A model generated the notes under the pieces. It searched no databases, was not told the origin of the DNA, and saw nothing but the letters and a program-made list of their open reading frames with translations. Position numbers and translations under genes: made by a program. Below, one piece after another: positions 53,601-61,162 of a stretch of DNA of 64,000 bases. Position 1 is the first letter of the stretch; the number at the start of each line of letters is the position of its first letter. This DNA comes from Blastopirellula marina (GTDB lineage Bacteria > Planctomycetota > Planctomycetia > Pirellulales > Pirellulaceae): positions 310,001 to 374,000 of the forward strand of contig NZ_PUHY01000005.1 of the NCBI RefSeq assembly GCF_002967765.1, written 5' to 3'.

Positions 53601-54485
53601 CCAATTCGTTTACGACAGGTGTTGCTAAACGTCGTCGGAAACGCGATCAAGTTCACCGAAATCGGAGAGGTGACAATTGGCTTGGAATTCGACAAAGAGC
53701 GAAAACGAATGTTATTCCGTGTCACAGATACGGGAATTGGAATGACGCCGGACCAACTACAGCGGATTACTAATTTCGAAGCGTTCAGTCAGGCCGACTC
53801 TTCGACAACGCGGGAGTTTGGCGGAACGGGATTGGGACTACGAATCTCGAATTGCCTGTCACAATTACTCGGTGGCGGTATTGAAATCGAGTCTGAAAAA
53901 GGCATGGGAAGTACATTCACTGTCTCGGTTGCAACGGGCAACATCACGCGCGTCAGGATGATTAAGCCGAAACGCGAAACCCTACCCGAGGCCACGCCCG
54001 AAATAAGCGAAGAATCCGAGACTCCCAGGATCACCAGGGTGGAAACAGGGCAGAAGCTTTCTGGCATCCAGATCTTATTGGCTGAAGATGGGATCGATAA
54101 CCAACGCTTGATCTCGTTCGTTTTGCGTAAGGCTGGCGCAGACGTGAAGGTGGTCGAAAACGGGCAGTTGGCGTACGACGAGATCAAACGCGTTGGAGCG
54201 GAAGGAAGTTCATTTGATGTCTTCCTCACCGATATGCAGATGCCGGTTCTCGACGGATATTCGACTGTCCGATTGCTACGCTCGGAAGGATATCAAGGCA
54301 AGATTATCGCATTGACTGCTCACGCAATGGCTAGTGATCGCGAAAAATGCATCGAGGCAGGATGTGATGGGTTTGCGACTAAGCCAATTGACCGAGCAGA
54401 ATTGATCAGCTCGATACAGAAAATGATCTGCGACACTGACAGTGAAGCGGCATCTCAGCATACAACTCCAACCGAAGTAAGTTAG
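50646..54485 (+). CDS. Ammonium-transporter-fused sensor histidine kinase with PAS and receiver domains
   Basis: A 1279-residue fusion; start GTG at 50646. Residues 1-385 are a complete Amt/Rh-like channel (QAGFCCLEAGLARSKNSTNVAAKNV, FFLFELTFCGTATTIIGGAVSER, IFGWIGFNAGS, HGLAGVWGTL). A helical linker (about 395-475) is followed by three PAS domains (about 480-580, 590-715, 720-850), HisKA with His878 in MSHEIRTP, an HATPase with DTGIGM and GGTGLGLRISN, and a receiver with Asp1196 in LTDMQMPVLDG. Amt-kinase fusions such as Kuenenia Ks-Amt5 sense ammonium (known). The hybrid receiver implies a phosphorelay to an unlinked partner. Confidence 0.95.
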   Translation: MEISANTINEAWLIACAALVILMQAGFCCLEAGLARSKNSTNVAAKNVADFGLSAVIFWLFGFSLIFGTSHYGLFGFDSIPFAGDGSDSYSLAFFLFELTFCGTATTIIGGAVSERLRFTGYLVVAAVMSSLFYPLYAHWVWSQGGWLRNIGFVDFAGASVVHGVGAWVGLACCLLIGPRLNRFHKEKPVHYHGHNLPIASVGMFLLIFGWIGFNAGSAFQLDDRMPRIVTTTIMAGIGGATVAILCTRLCRRKKELETFINGFLAGLVAITACCNVVSLSSAMIIGAVASVIAMIGVKAMEFFEVDDPVSVVPVHGLAGVWGTLCVAIFGDLTLLGTGLTRWEQLESQFLGAVICFGWAFVGGYVVLTFVNFVYHLRVDAESETIGLNVAEHGDPSELYELLQLMESHHETGEFNAEFDLCSHTDVGQVAIAYNNLVTSLNRKQHQLESAIEELYETKRVVVESNRQIEALKHILDQHTLYSITDKKGKIIEVNEGFCRISGYTEDELIGRDHRILNSGHHPKSFWVNMWKTIARGETWRDEVCNRAKDGSLYWVDSTNVPFFDADGNIEKYVSLRFDITSRKEAETASEAARRELEMLLDAATNFAVIATDKQGIITTFNTGAERMLGYAAEELVGKETPMILHIESEINARRAELVEKYDEQIEGLDIFVKDASLGGYEDHEWTYNCKDGSTVTVQLVITPKRDPQGNIVGYMGVAQDITARKAAEHENLRLTERLDLALRASGTGLWDWDVQTGNVVFNDLWYQMLGYEPGEMPMTIETWLRLCHPDDLNLSQEALRRHFKGETNVYCCQVRARRKDGSWQWIRDIGEVVARDEQGRPKRMVGVHIDVQELHEAIETANSANAAKSEFLANMSHEIRTPMTAILGYSELLLGELAREDQTDEQFNALETIHRNGEHLLAIVNDILDMSKIDAGKLKLEIIPTRPASIVEEVVSLMNVRAVGKGIALRVRYNSAFPETIQSDPIRLRQVLLNVVGNAIKFTEIGEVTIGLEFDKERKRMLFRVTDTGIGMTPDQLQRITNFEAFSQADSSTTREFGGTGLGLRISNCLSQLLGGGIEIESEKGMGSTFTVSVATGNITRVRMIKPKRETLPEATPEISEESETPRITRVETGQKLSGIQILLAEDGIDNQRLISFVLRKAGADVKVVENGQLAYDEIKRVGAEGSSFDVFLTDMQMPVLDGYSTVRLLRSEGYQGKIIALTAHAMASDREKCIEAGCDGFATKPIDRAELISSIQKMICDTDSEAASQHTTPTEVS

Positions 54486-54499
54486 GGCCCCGCAAGACA

Positions 54500-55513
54500 C
54501 TAGTTCTTGTGTGGCCACTTCCGGTAAGCGTCAGCCACGTCTTCGCCCCAGTTCCCGTACCAGGCATAGCCGTTGCGGCGTTCGGCGTCGATCTCCATGA
54601 CATCGTACTTTTTCACTCCGTCGCGTCCACAGAAGATAGGTCGATTCGTCTCGATCTCGTAAAAGCGAGCCCACAACGGACTTGCCATAGGGTCGGCAGT
54701 CAAACGACGCTCGCCGTCTGCTTTCTGGTAATGAAAGCCGGTGATTTTCGACGTCTCGTACCAGGCAACACCCGCTTCAACCGCGGCGATCACTTCAGGC
54801 GATGGATCTTCGAGACGCATCAGGAAGGTCAGAATTCCTTCACTTTCGCCTCCGCTAAGCGAGACTAACTCGAAAGTACGTGCCTTCGCTGGAGCGAGGG
54901 TCACTTCGTCATGTTGAGCACACCAAACAGTGCGTTTCCCATCGACGACAACCTGACACTTGATGATGCAATCGATTCCGCGCGCGACTGCCTCGCTTGC
55001 TTGGCGTCTGCGGGACTCATCAAGCCAGGCAAAGTCGTTTTCGGTTGCCGCATCTTTCAGGAGTATCATCAAGCGGATCATGCTCCAATCGTTGAAGGTA
55101 ACGTAACGGTTGTATTTGTTGTTCAACGGGTAGTATTGAGGCCACCCACCGTTGGCGTACTGGGCGGCCAGAATGTGATCGAAGCCGGCAAGGAATGCAT
55201 CTCGATAACGCGGGTCCTGGGTAATTCGATAGGCTTTGGCCAACAGGCGTAGTTCTCCCACGGTGGCGCCGTTGTCGAATGTTCCATTAGGCCGCGTTTC
55301 TGCGGCAGGAACTGGCTTGGTGGTATCGACGTTTTTCGGCCAATCGCCATGCTTGGTCTGCCAGGCAAGGACATGATTGAGGGTCTGTTTCCCTTCTTCG
55401 CTGGTGAACCAATCCGACGGTCTACGCACAAGGCGTTCAGCAGGCGTGGCAGCTAATAGTGACGCCGAACTGGCAAGCAATAGAACGAATGGGAGCAATG
55501 CTCGGATAGCCAT
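54500..55513 (-). CDS. Secreted pectate lyase, PL10 family
   Basis: A 337-residue exported polysaccharide lyase; signal peptide about 1-22 (LLPFVLLLASSASLLAA). Features of PL10: TFDNGATVGELRLLAKAY, GGWPQYYPL, RYVTFNDWSM, VWCAQHDEVTLAPAKARTFELVSLSGGES and ASPLWARFYEIETNRPIFCGRDG, the last two being the catalytic-face and Ca-binding segments of this family. Acts on polygalacturonate. Converges on the kinase gene to its left, 14 bases apart. Confidence 0.93.
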   Translation of the reverse strand: MAIRALLPFVLLLASSASLLAATPAERLVRRPSDWFTSEEGKQTLNHVLAWQTKHGDWPKNVDTTKPVPAAETRPNGTFDNGATVGELRLLAKAYRITQDPRYRDAFLAGFDHILAAQYANGGWPQYYPLNNKYNRYVTFNDWSMIRLMILLKDAATENDFAWLDESRRRQASEAVARGIDCIIKCQVVVDGKRTVWCAQHDEVTLAPAKARTFELVSLSGGESEGILTFLMRLEDPSPEVIAAVEAGVAWYETSKITGFHYQKADGERRLTADPMASPLWARFYEIETNRPIFCGRDGVKKYDVMEIDAERRNGYAWYGNWGEDVADAYRKWPHKN

Positions 55514-55996
55514 GGAGGGTTCCGGATCGAAGGACGGAGCGAGTAAATGTGAGAGGCGTGTATTCGGTAGGAAGTCTCACGATACCATCCGGCTTGGCCG
55601 CCTGCAAAATACTGGAACTTGCTCTAGCGTGGCCCAATATGTCTCGGCCAGGGTATCAATGATTACGCGATTTCGATCATTGATATGTGAATAGAGTGAC
55701 GTCCGTTCGGTAAGGAGTGTGACTGCGTAAAAGGTGCAGCGTATCGCATGAGAATACGTCGAGTTCTGGTCGCGGAAACGGCTTCTGTAGGCGTGCTTGT
55801 GGATGAATGGAAACATGTCAAACGACGTCACGTTGAATTAGCTAAACAAGCACCTGCGAGATAGCAATAACCCCGTCGGAAGAAGGGAAATTCTTTTGCT
55901 TTGATGCATTGTGAGACCTATTTTTGGGTGAGCGTATTACGGCTTTATAAGTTGATGACAGAATGCGCTGTCATGGTCCTAAATAGGTCTTAGAAA
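55514..55996. other. Intergenic region between PL10 and HD-GYP genes
   Basis: About 480 bases with no convincing gene; frames of 60-85 codons here are low-complexity shadows. Promoters for both divergent genes and the nested inverted repeats at 55914-55990 lie here. Confidence 0.4.
55914..55990 (+). other. Nested inverted repeats in the HD-GYP leader
   Basis: Outer arms AGACCTAT (55914-55921) and ATAGGTCT (55983-55990) enclose a perfect 7-bp hairpin ATGACAG-AATGCG-CTGTCAT (55955-55974). The 3' arm ends six bases before the ATG at 55997, so folding could hide the ribosome binding region. It may be a regulatory RNA element or, alternatively, a protein operator. Confidence 0.35.
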
Positions 55997-56971
55997 ATGT
56001 CGACCGCAACCGATGTCGCGAGCCAACGGCGGAACTTTCTGCCTGTTCCGCTGCATACATTGTGCTTAACAGGCACACTGCCGGTTGACATCTATCTCGG
56101 TCAAGAAAAAGAGTCGGCACCGGTTCTCTTTCGACGTCGCCATATCGATATCGCCGGCGACGAGCTTTCGACCTTGTTGGAAAGCGGGATCGAAACCGTT
56201 TACGTCCCACGCGAGCAGGCGGAAGACTATCAGAATCACCTGCAAAACAATGTGGTCAGCATCATCGCAAATCATGATCTGCCGCTGACCGATCGACTGC
56301 AATTTCTGGGGGATACCGGACGCAGCATGCTGCGAGAGGTATTTCAGGGTGGCCAGCTCGACGAAACGATCAAGCAAGTCGGTGAACTCAGCACCTACAT
56401 GTCGACGATCATTTCCGAAAACGAAGTAGTTGTTTCCGAACTGTTCGATGTTTTGCGACACGACTATCACACCTACACACACGTTTACAACGTGGCTAGT
56501 TACTCGCTTCTGCTCGCCAAAGGGCTTGGTGTTTCCGATGAAAAGGAGCTTCGCGACATCTCGATGGGCGGCTTACTGCACGACCTTGGTAAGCTTCGCA
56601 TACCGCTACGCATTCTGAACAAGAAGGAACGTCTCACCGATACCGAATGGGCGATCATCCAGCGACATCCGACCGACGGCTTCATTGATTTAGCTGTGCG
56701 TGACGACATGACGGAGGCACAATTGATGATGGTCTATCAGCATCACGAGAAGCTGGACGGTTCGGGCTACCCAGTCGGAATAGGCGGCAACGAGTTGCAC
56801 TTTTACGCGAAGGTCTGTGCCGTGGTCGATATCTTTGAGGCACTGACAAGCAATCGTCCGTATCGAAATCCAGCGACGAAGAACGAAGCGATGGAGATAT
56901 TAGAAGGACTCACCCCGAACAAGCTCGATCAGGAGATGGTTCAATGCTGGAAAGCACTTACGATTCAGTAG
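55997..56971 (+). CDS. HD-GYP domain c-di-GMP phosphodiesterase
   Basis: A 324-residue enzyme degrading c-di-GMP. An N-terminal domain of about 150 residues of unknown fold (DUF3391-like position) precedes the HD-GYP domain: HVYNVASYSLLLAKGLG, HD at 195-196 in LLHDLGKLRIP, HHEKLDGSGYP with HHE at 249-251 and GYP at 257-259, and AVVDIFEALTSNRPYR. All metal and signature residues are intact. Its last 28 bases overlap the PilZ-like gene, suggesting coupled production. Confidence 0.94.
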   Translation: MSTATDVASQRRNFLPVPLHTLCLTGTLPVDIYLGQEKESAPVLFRRRHIDIAGDELSTLLESGIETVYVPREQAEDYQNHLQNNVVSIIANHDLPLTDRLQFLGDTGRSMLREVFQGGQLDETIKQVGELSTYMSTIISENEVVVSELFDVLRHDYHTYTHVYNVASYSLLLAKGLGVSDEKELRDISMGGLLHDLGKLRIPLRILNKKERLTDTEWAIIQRHPTDGFIDLAVRDDMTEAQLMMVYQHHEKLDGSGYPVGIGGNELHFYAKVCAVVDIFEALTSNRPYRNPATKNEAMEILEGLTPNKLDQEMVQCWKALTIQ

Positions 56972-57372
56972 ATGTGGGTGTCTGTGACGATGCCGCTTTC
57001 CAGAAGGCATTGAGCGTTCTTCCCTTCGATATTCAGGTACCACGCGCGCTGCTCGAAGGTTACCAGGGATCGGGCCCAACCAAGACCACCATGTCCGAGC
57101 AGCGTCGTTACGTGCGTTTTCTACATCTGACGCGCGGCATCCTACGCTACTCGCAAACGTTTCCATCCATCGGGCGATCCAGTGGGCTGCATTCGGTCCT
57201 GATCACGAACGTATCGAAGTGCGGCGTTGGCCTTTTGAATGGCGAGCAACTGTTCCCTAGCGAACGGATGAATCTGTGGATGCTCGGAAGAGGCGTGTTT
57301 CCAGTCACGATCGCCCGTTGTCGAAAGATCAACGAGCGATGTTATGAAATCGGAGCGATCATCGATTCATAG
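56944..57372 (+). CDS. PilZ-like c-di-GMP receptor protein
   Basis: A 142-residue protein. Its start overlaps the HD-GYP gene. The PilZ binding residues are readable: QRRYVRF (RXXXR, about residues 52-58) and NVSKCGVGLL (N-X-S-X-X-G, about 90-99). Remaining strands PFPVTIARCRKINERCYEIGAI match the barrel. No other domain is evident. With its neighbour it likely reads and degrades the same messenger pool. PilZ assignment rests on these motifs. Confidence 0.72.
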   Translation: MLESTYDSVDVGVCDDAAFQKALSVLPFDIQVPRALLEGYQGSGPTKTTMSEQRRYVRFLHLTRGILRYSQTFPSIGRSSGLHSVLITNVSKCGVGLLNGEQLFPSERMNLWMLGRGVFPVTIARCRKINERCYEIGAIIDS

Positions 57373-57399
57373 CACGATGATCGCTACGTTAAGCTGCTA

Positions 57400-59019
57400 T
57401 TACTCAGCCGTGGTGCTTACCGAAAAAGTATCGAACGTCACGTTGGCATCGATCGCTCGCACGCCAATTTGACCACTAGGATAGGTCGCGTCTTCCGCCG
57501 AAAGCTGCGGCTGCTTTGCTCCGTCGAGGTAAACTTCCAGAAGTTCTCCTTGGGCCACGACACGAAGATCGTACCAGCGACCCTTGGTGACTGACACTTC
57601 TTTGCTGGCGAGGACTGTGAGCTTGTTGCCGTCACATTTGGCTAGAATCAGTTCGCCGGTCGAACTCAGTTGCGCACTGTAGCCACGGAAGTTATATCGA
57701 CCAATGCCAGCATCGGTCACGCGGACGATTGTCCCTGCCGTTCCTTCTTCACGATCAAAGCGAATACGTGTCTCGACCGTCAAGTCGCGGTACTCTAGCC
57801 CACGGAGGATAAGCTTATCACCATAGCGACGATCGGCACTGGCCTTCACGCTAAGTTGATTATCACGAAGCCGGAGAGTGTTTCCATTGTAGAAGTGTAA
57901 AAGTTCCCAACGATCGAGCGTATCGAAGGCATTGGTCAACTTCCCGCCCGCCTGCAGTGGTGGTTCACCAGCTGGGACAGGGACTGGTGTGTTCCATGAT
58001 GTTGGCTTGCCTGCTACAGGCAAACCATTGTCATTCCAGCTAACTTGTTTCATGCTAATGCAGCGATTCCACGAGCCCTTCGGATCGATCGAACTGTGAA
58101 AGACAAGCCAATCCTCGCTTCCATCGGGCGACGTGATCAAGCAACCGTGCCCTGGACCGTAAACGTCCGCCGTTCTTGAAAACCACGGCTTCTCTTGCTT
58201 TACCCAGCCCGAAGCATCCAGTGGATCGTCCCCTTCCAGCGTCATCAAACCAAAGCAGTAGTCCGGCGTCCACGATCCACTTGCAGCATACAAAACCAGT
58301 GTTTTGCCGTTGCGGTGAATGACCTGAGCACCTTCGTTCAGACCATCAGGACGGCCGGAAGTTTCCCAGGGGTACATCTTGGTCGAAATATCGACGGCGG
58401 GGCCGACCAGCTTGGTGGGAGATTCCATTTCCGAGATAAATAGGTGCTGCGTCGAATCAGGCGTCGTTCCTTCCGGCCAGCCTGACCAGATGCAGTAGCG
58501 TTTACCATTAGGAAATTTCGATACGGTGGCATCGATTGCCCAAGCTGGTGTCTCGAGTTCGGCGGCGATCTTGTACTTACCCAGTGGGTCATCCGTTTCG
58601 GCGACCAGAACAACGACGCGATGCTTCGCGTTGTCGCCGTCGTCGGCACAGGTGTAGATCCACCACTTCCCGTCGAGGTAATGAATTTCCGGCGCCCAGA
58701 ACTGGTCGCGATAAGGTCCTTCGTCAGGAGCTTCGAATACGACACGATGGATGCCACGATCGGTCAAACTTTCACTGCGATAAACAGCGAGCGCGCGGTC
58801 AGAACGTAGGCTGGCAGCTTGATAGTAGGCACCATCGGGACCAACCATCAGGTACGGATCCTGGCCGGCGTAAACGGGATTTACAAAAGTGCGCTCATGC
58901 TCTTCTGCCTGAACCGTGGCAGGTATGGCTAAGGAAGCCAGCATCAAAAAGGCCAACGCGGCCGATTGAACAGTGCATATTGAAATAGCGGAGAATCGCG
59001 AGTACATCGAAACGAACAT
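57400..59019 (-). CDS. Secreted glycoside hydrolase family 43 enzyme with C-terminal beta-sandwich
   Basis: A 539-residue exported hydrolase, signal peptide about 5-38; start may be ATG 59007 rather than 59019. The five-bladed GH43 propeller (about 40-340) has the catalytic base Asp in YAGQDPYLMV, the pKa-tuning Asp in WAIDATVSKF and the acid Glu in LNEGAQVIH. The last 175 residues are a lectin-like/LamG-like domain (WYDLRVVAQGELLEVYLDG). Substrates of the family include arabinan and xylan. It probably works with the nearby sulfatase, lyase and esterases. Confidence 0.92.
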   Translation of the reverse strand: MFVSMYSRFSAISICTVQSAALAFLMLASLAIPATVQAEEHERTFVNPVYAGQDPYLMVGPDGAYYQAASLRSDRALAVYRSESLTDRGIHRVVFEAPDEGPYRDQFWAPEIHYLDGKWWIYTCADDGDNAKHRVVVLVAETDDPLGKYKIAAELETPAWAIDATVSKFPNGKRYCIWSGWPEGTTPDSTQHLFISEMESPTKLVGPAVDISTKMYPWETSGRPDGLNEGAQVIHRNGKTLVLYAASGSWTPDYCFGLMTLEGDDPLDASGWVKQEKPWFSRTADVYGPGHGCLITSPDGSEDWLVFHSSIDPKGSWNRCISMKQVSWNDNGLPVAGKPTSWNTPVPVPAGEPPLQAGGKLTNAFDTLDRWELLHFYNGNTLRLRDNQLSVKASADRRYGDKLILRGLEYRDLTVETRIRFDREEGTAGTIVRVTDAGIGRYNFRGYSAQLSSTGELILAKCDGNKLTVLASKEVSVTKGRWYDLRVVAQGELLEVYLDGAKQPQLSAEDATYPSGQIGVRAIDANVTFDTFSVSTTAE

Positions 59020-59239
59020 CCTGGTGGGGGCGTGATGATCTAGGCCAACGAATTAGTCTGTATGAGAACGGCATTCGATGGCGATTACCTCACCAAGAAT
59101 AGTTGAAACAGCCATCGTTTGGCTACCGCTTGACGACGGCCAAACGCAGGACTTAAGCGGTTTCCGTTGGGAAAGCTTGGTCAGCAATAAGCATCTCAGG
59201 CGAATTGAGATTGCCAATGTTTGAGGGCCGGTGCTCAAC

Positions 59240-61087
59240 CTATTGCTCTTTGATCGAAGGAGGGATTCCGAGCAGGCTGGTAAACTCCAAGAGTAATCGC
59301 TGCGGAGCACTCATTTCGGCTCGCTGTTTCAAAACCGAGCGTGCCAGTGCCGGCTTATTAGTAAGTAGCCCCTTCACGCCACGGCTGATCATCGTCGACA
59401 TCGTGGGGGCATCATCGACTGTCCAGACGTAAACGTCTTTGCCGTTGTCTTCGGCACTTTGAATCATCACGGCATCGGCGAAGCTGGCATTCACGGCCAG
59501 GAAGTCGGCTTCCAGTTTTTTCATATTGCCCGTTGCTACGGACATGAGCAGCCCTACCTTCCAGTCGGGGCGAATCGCTTTCATCTTGGCGACCCCTTCC
59601 CGTTTGAGTGACATGGCCATGACCTGCGAGGCCATGTCTTGCTGGTCGACGATATCAGCCACGCGTTGTTCCAATTTTTGATCGTGACCGTAATACTTCA
59701 GCTCGATATTGACTTTGATTTTCCCTTTGCACTCTTCGAGCACTTCGGCCAAAGTGGGTACGCGTTGGTCACTGAACTCTGGGCCATACCAACTACCGAT
59801 GTCGATGTCGGCAAGATCCTCCATTGTGGCATCCCAAACCTTCAACGGATTCTTTGCCAATCGCATGAAGTCGCTATCGTGATAAACGATGACCTCACCA
59901 TCGGCCGTTTCTTGCACGTCGAGTTCAATCCAGTCGGCACCTTCTTCAATCGCCTGACGGAACGCTGCCATCGTGTTCTCGGGAGCAACACTTGAAGCCC
60001 CGCGATGCGCCATGATCTGAACGTCGTCCTCCAGGCGAACGCTTTCGAGGCTACCAATTCCGATAAAGATAGCGATCAGCACACCAACGATCGCTGCACT
60101 AGCCAGCCGAAGACGCGTGATTCGTAATGCCGAGTCATCACCAGGGGGATGCGAGAAGACCTCCGCAAGATTCCGCTGGTCCCCTGCCCCGAGCTTTTGA
60201 TAGCAAGTAAACAGCATCGCGGCGAATGTCGTTGTGCCGAACAGGTTACACGCGAGATTGATCAACGAAAGGCATAACAGCCCGACCCCAATCGAAACAA
60301 CGAGCCACTGGAGTGACGAGGTCGAGTCGGGTACCAGGTAGTGCCAGATCCAGCCGAGAAGCGTCGACGCGAAGGTCGACACGGCCAGGACTGCCACGCT
60401 CCATAGGACTAACGCTGCGAGCAGAGGCTTACGGAAACCGTGGGCCCGAATTCGACTTTGCTTGAGCGCTTCGACCGGGCTGACGTTTTCAAAAAGGACC
60501 AACGGAAGTGCAAACAGAAAACTGGCGACAAGCCACAATAACAGACCTGCTAGACCGACCGCTAAGACGATTCCAATTCCTACGGCGATGCGAAAAACAG
60601 GTGGGTTCTCTTTCAAGTAATAGTTGATGTCATATTCGCCTAGCAGTGAAAAGTAAACTGCCCCGGCGATTGCCAGGAAGGGAACGATCGCCAGCACAAT
60701 GATGATGATTAGTCGCAGCGTAAGACGTAGTATCGACACGCCGTGACTAGCCGCGAATTGGAGAGCTCCGATCGGTGTCAGCTTGGTGCCAGCTTCCTTG
60801 GCAGCGATCACGCCTAATAGCGAGCTTTGCTCGATGACTACGATTGCCAGCCACAAGGTTCCCACCACCAGCAGGCAAAGCCATCCGGCTGGGCCTAGGA
60901 AAAAGAGAACGATGTCGGTATCAGAGAGAACATCGTTCCCAAAGAACGCCAACATAAGTCGGAATAGACTACCCAAGAGCGGCGTCAGCAAAATGAACGC
61001 GAGCAGTTTGTAAAGCAGATCGGTCGCGACAAGCGTTCGCCAACTCGCAGCAAGACTGCGAACGACCTCGGAAGACAATTGGCTCAT
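59240..61087 (-). CDS. Glycerophosphodiester phosphodiesterase with N-terminal membrane domain
   Basis: A 615-residue protein; ATG at 61087 (MSQLSSEVVRSL) preferred over a TTG at 61117. Residues 20-350 are a six- to eight-helix membrane domain of the GDPD-associated type. The enzyme (about 365-600) shows VQIMAHRGASSVAPENT (His-Arg-Gly), DWIELDVQETADGEVIVYHD (Glu-Asp and His) and VNIELKYYG with the metal-binding Glu. Cleaves glycerophosphodiesters from phospholipid breakdown; the membrane part may handle lipid substrates. Confidence 0.93.
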   Translation of the reverse strand: MSQLSSEVVRSLAASWRTLVATDLLYKLLAFILLTPLLGSLFRLMLAFFGNDVLSDTDIVLFFLGPAGWLCLLVVGTLWLAIVVIEQSSLLGVIAAKEAGTKLTPIGALQFAASHGVSILRLTLRLIIIIVLAIVPFLAIAGAVYFSLLGEYDINYYLKENPPVFRIAVGIGIVLAVGLAGLLLWLVASFLFALPLVLFENVSPVEALKQSRIRAHGFRKPLLAALVLWSVAVLAVSTFASTLLGWIWHYLVPDSTSSLQWLVVSIGVGLLCLSLINLACNLFGTTTFAAMLFTCYQKLGAGDQRNLAEVFSHPPGDDSALRITRLRLASAAIVGVLIAIFIGIGSLESVRLEDDVQIMAHRGASSVAPENTMAAFRQAIEEGADWIELDVQETADGEVIVYHDSDFMRLAKNPLKVWDATMEDLADIDIGSWYGPEFSDQRVPTLAEVLEECKGKIKVNIELKYYGHDQKLEQRVADIVDQQDMASQVMAMSLKREGVAKMKAIRPDWKVGLLMSVATGNMKKLEADFLAVNASFADAVMIQSAEDNGKDVYVWTVDDAPTMSTMISRGVKGLLTNKPALARSVLKQRAEMSAPQRLLLEFTSLLGIPPSIKEQ

Positions 61088-61162
61088 GGCAGATTTCGTT
61101 AACGTGGCGTTGAACAATGGAGCATGGGCACATGATAGCCAATTTGCCCGGGGATGCGAAAA

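Noticed and set aside
55577-55831. 84-codon frame on the minus strand between PL10 and HD-GYP genes
   Set aside because: No ribosome binding site or recognisable motif; Arg/Thr/Tyr-rich shadow-like composition.
59053-59310. 85-codon frame on the minus strand near the GDPD gene
   Set aside because: Different frame from the GDPD and no motif; ordinary shadow.
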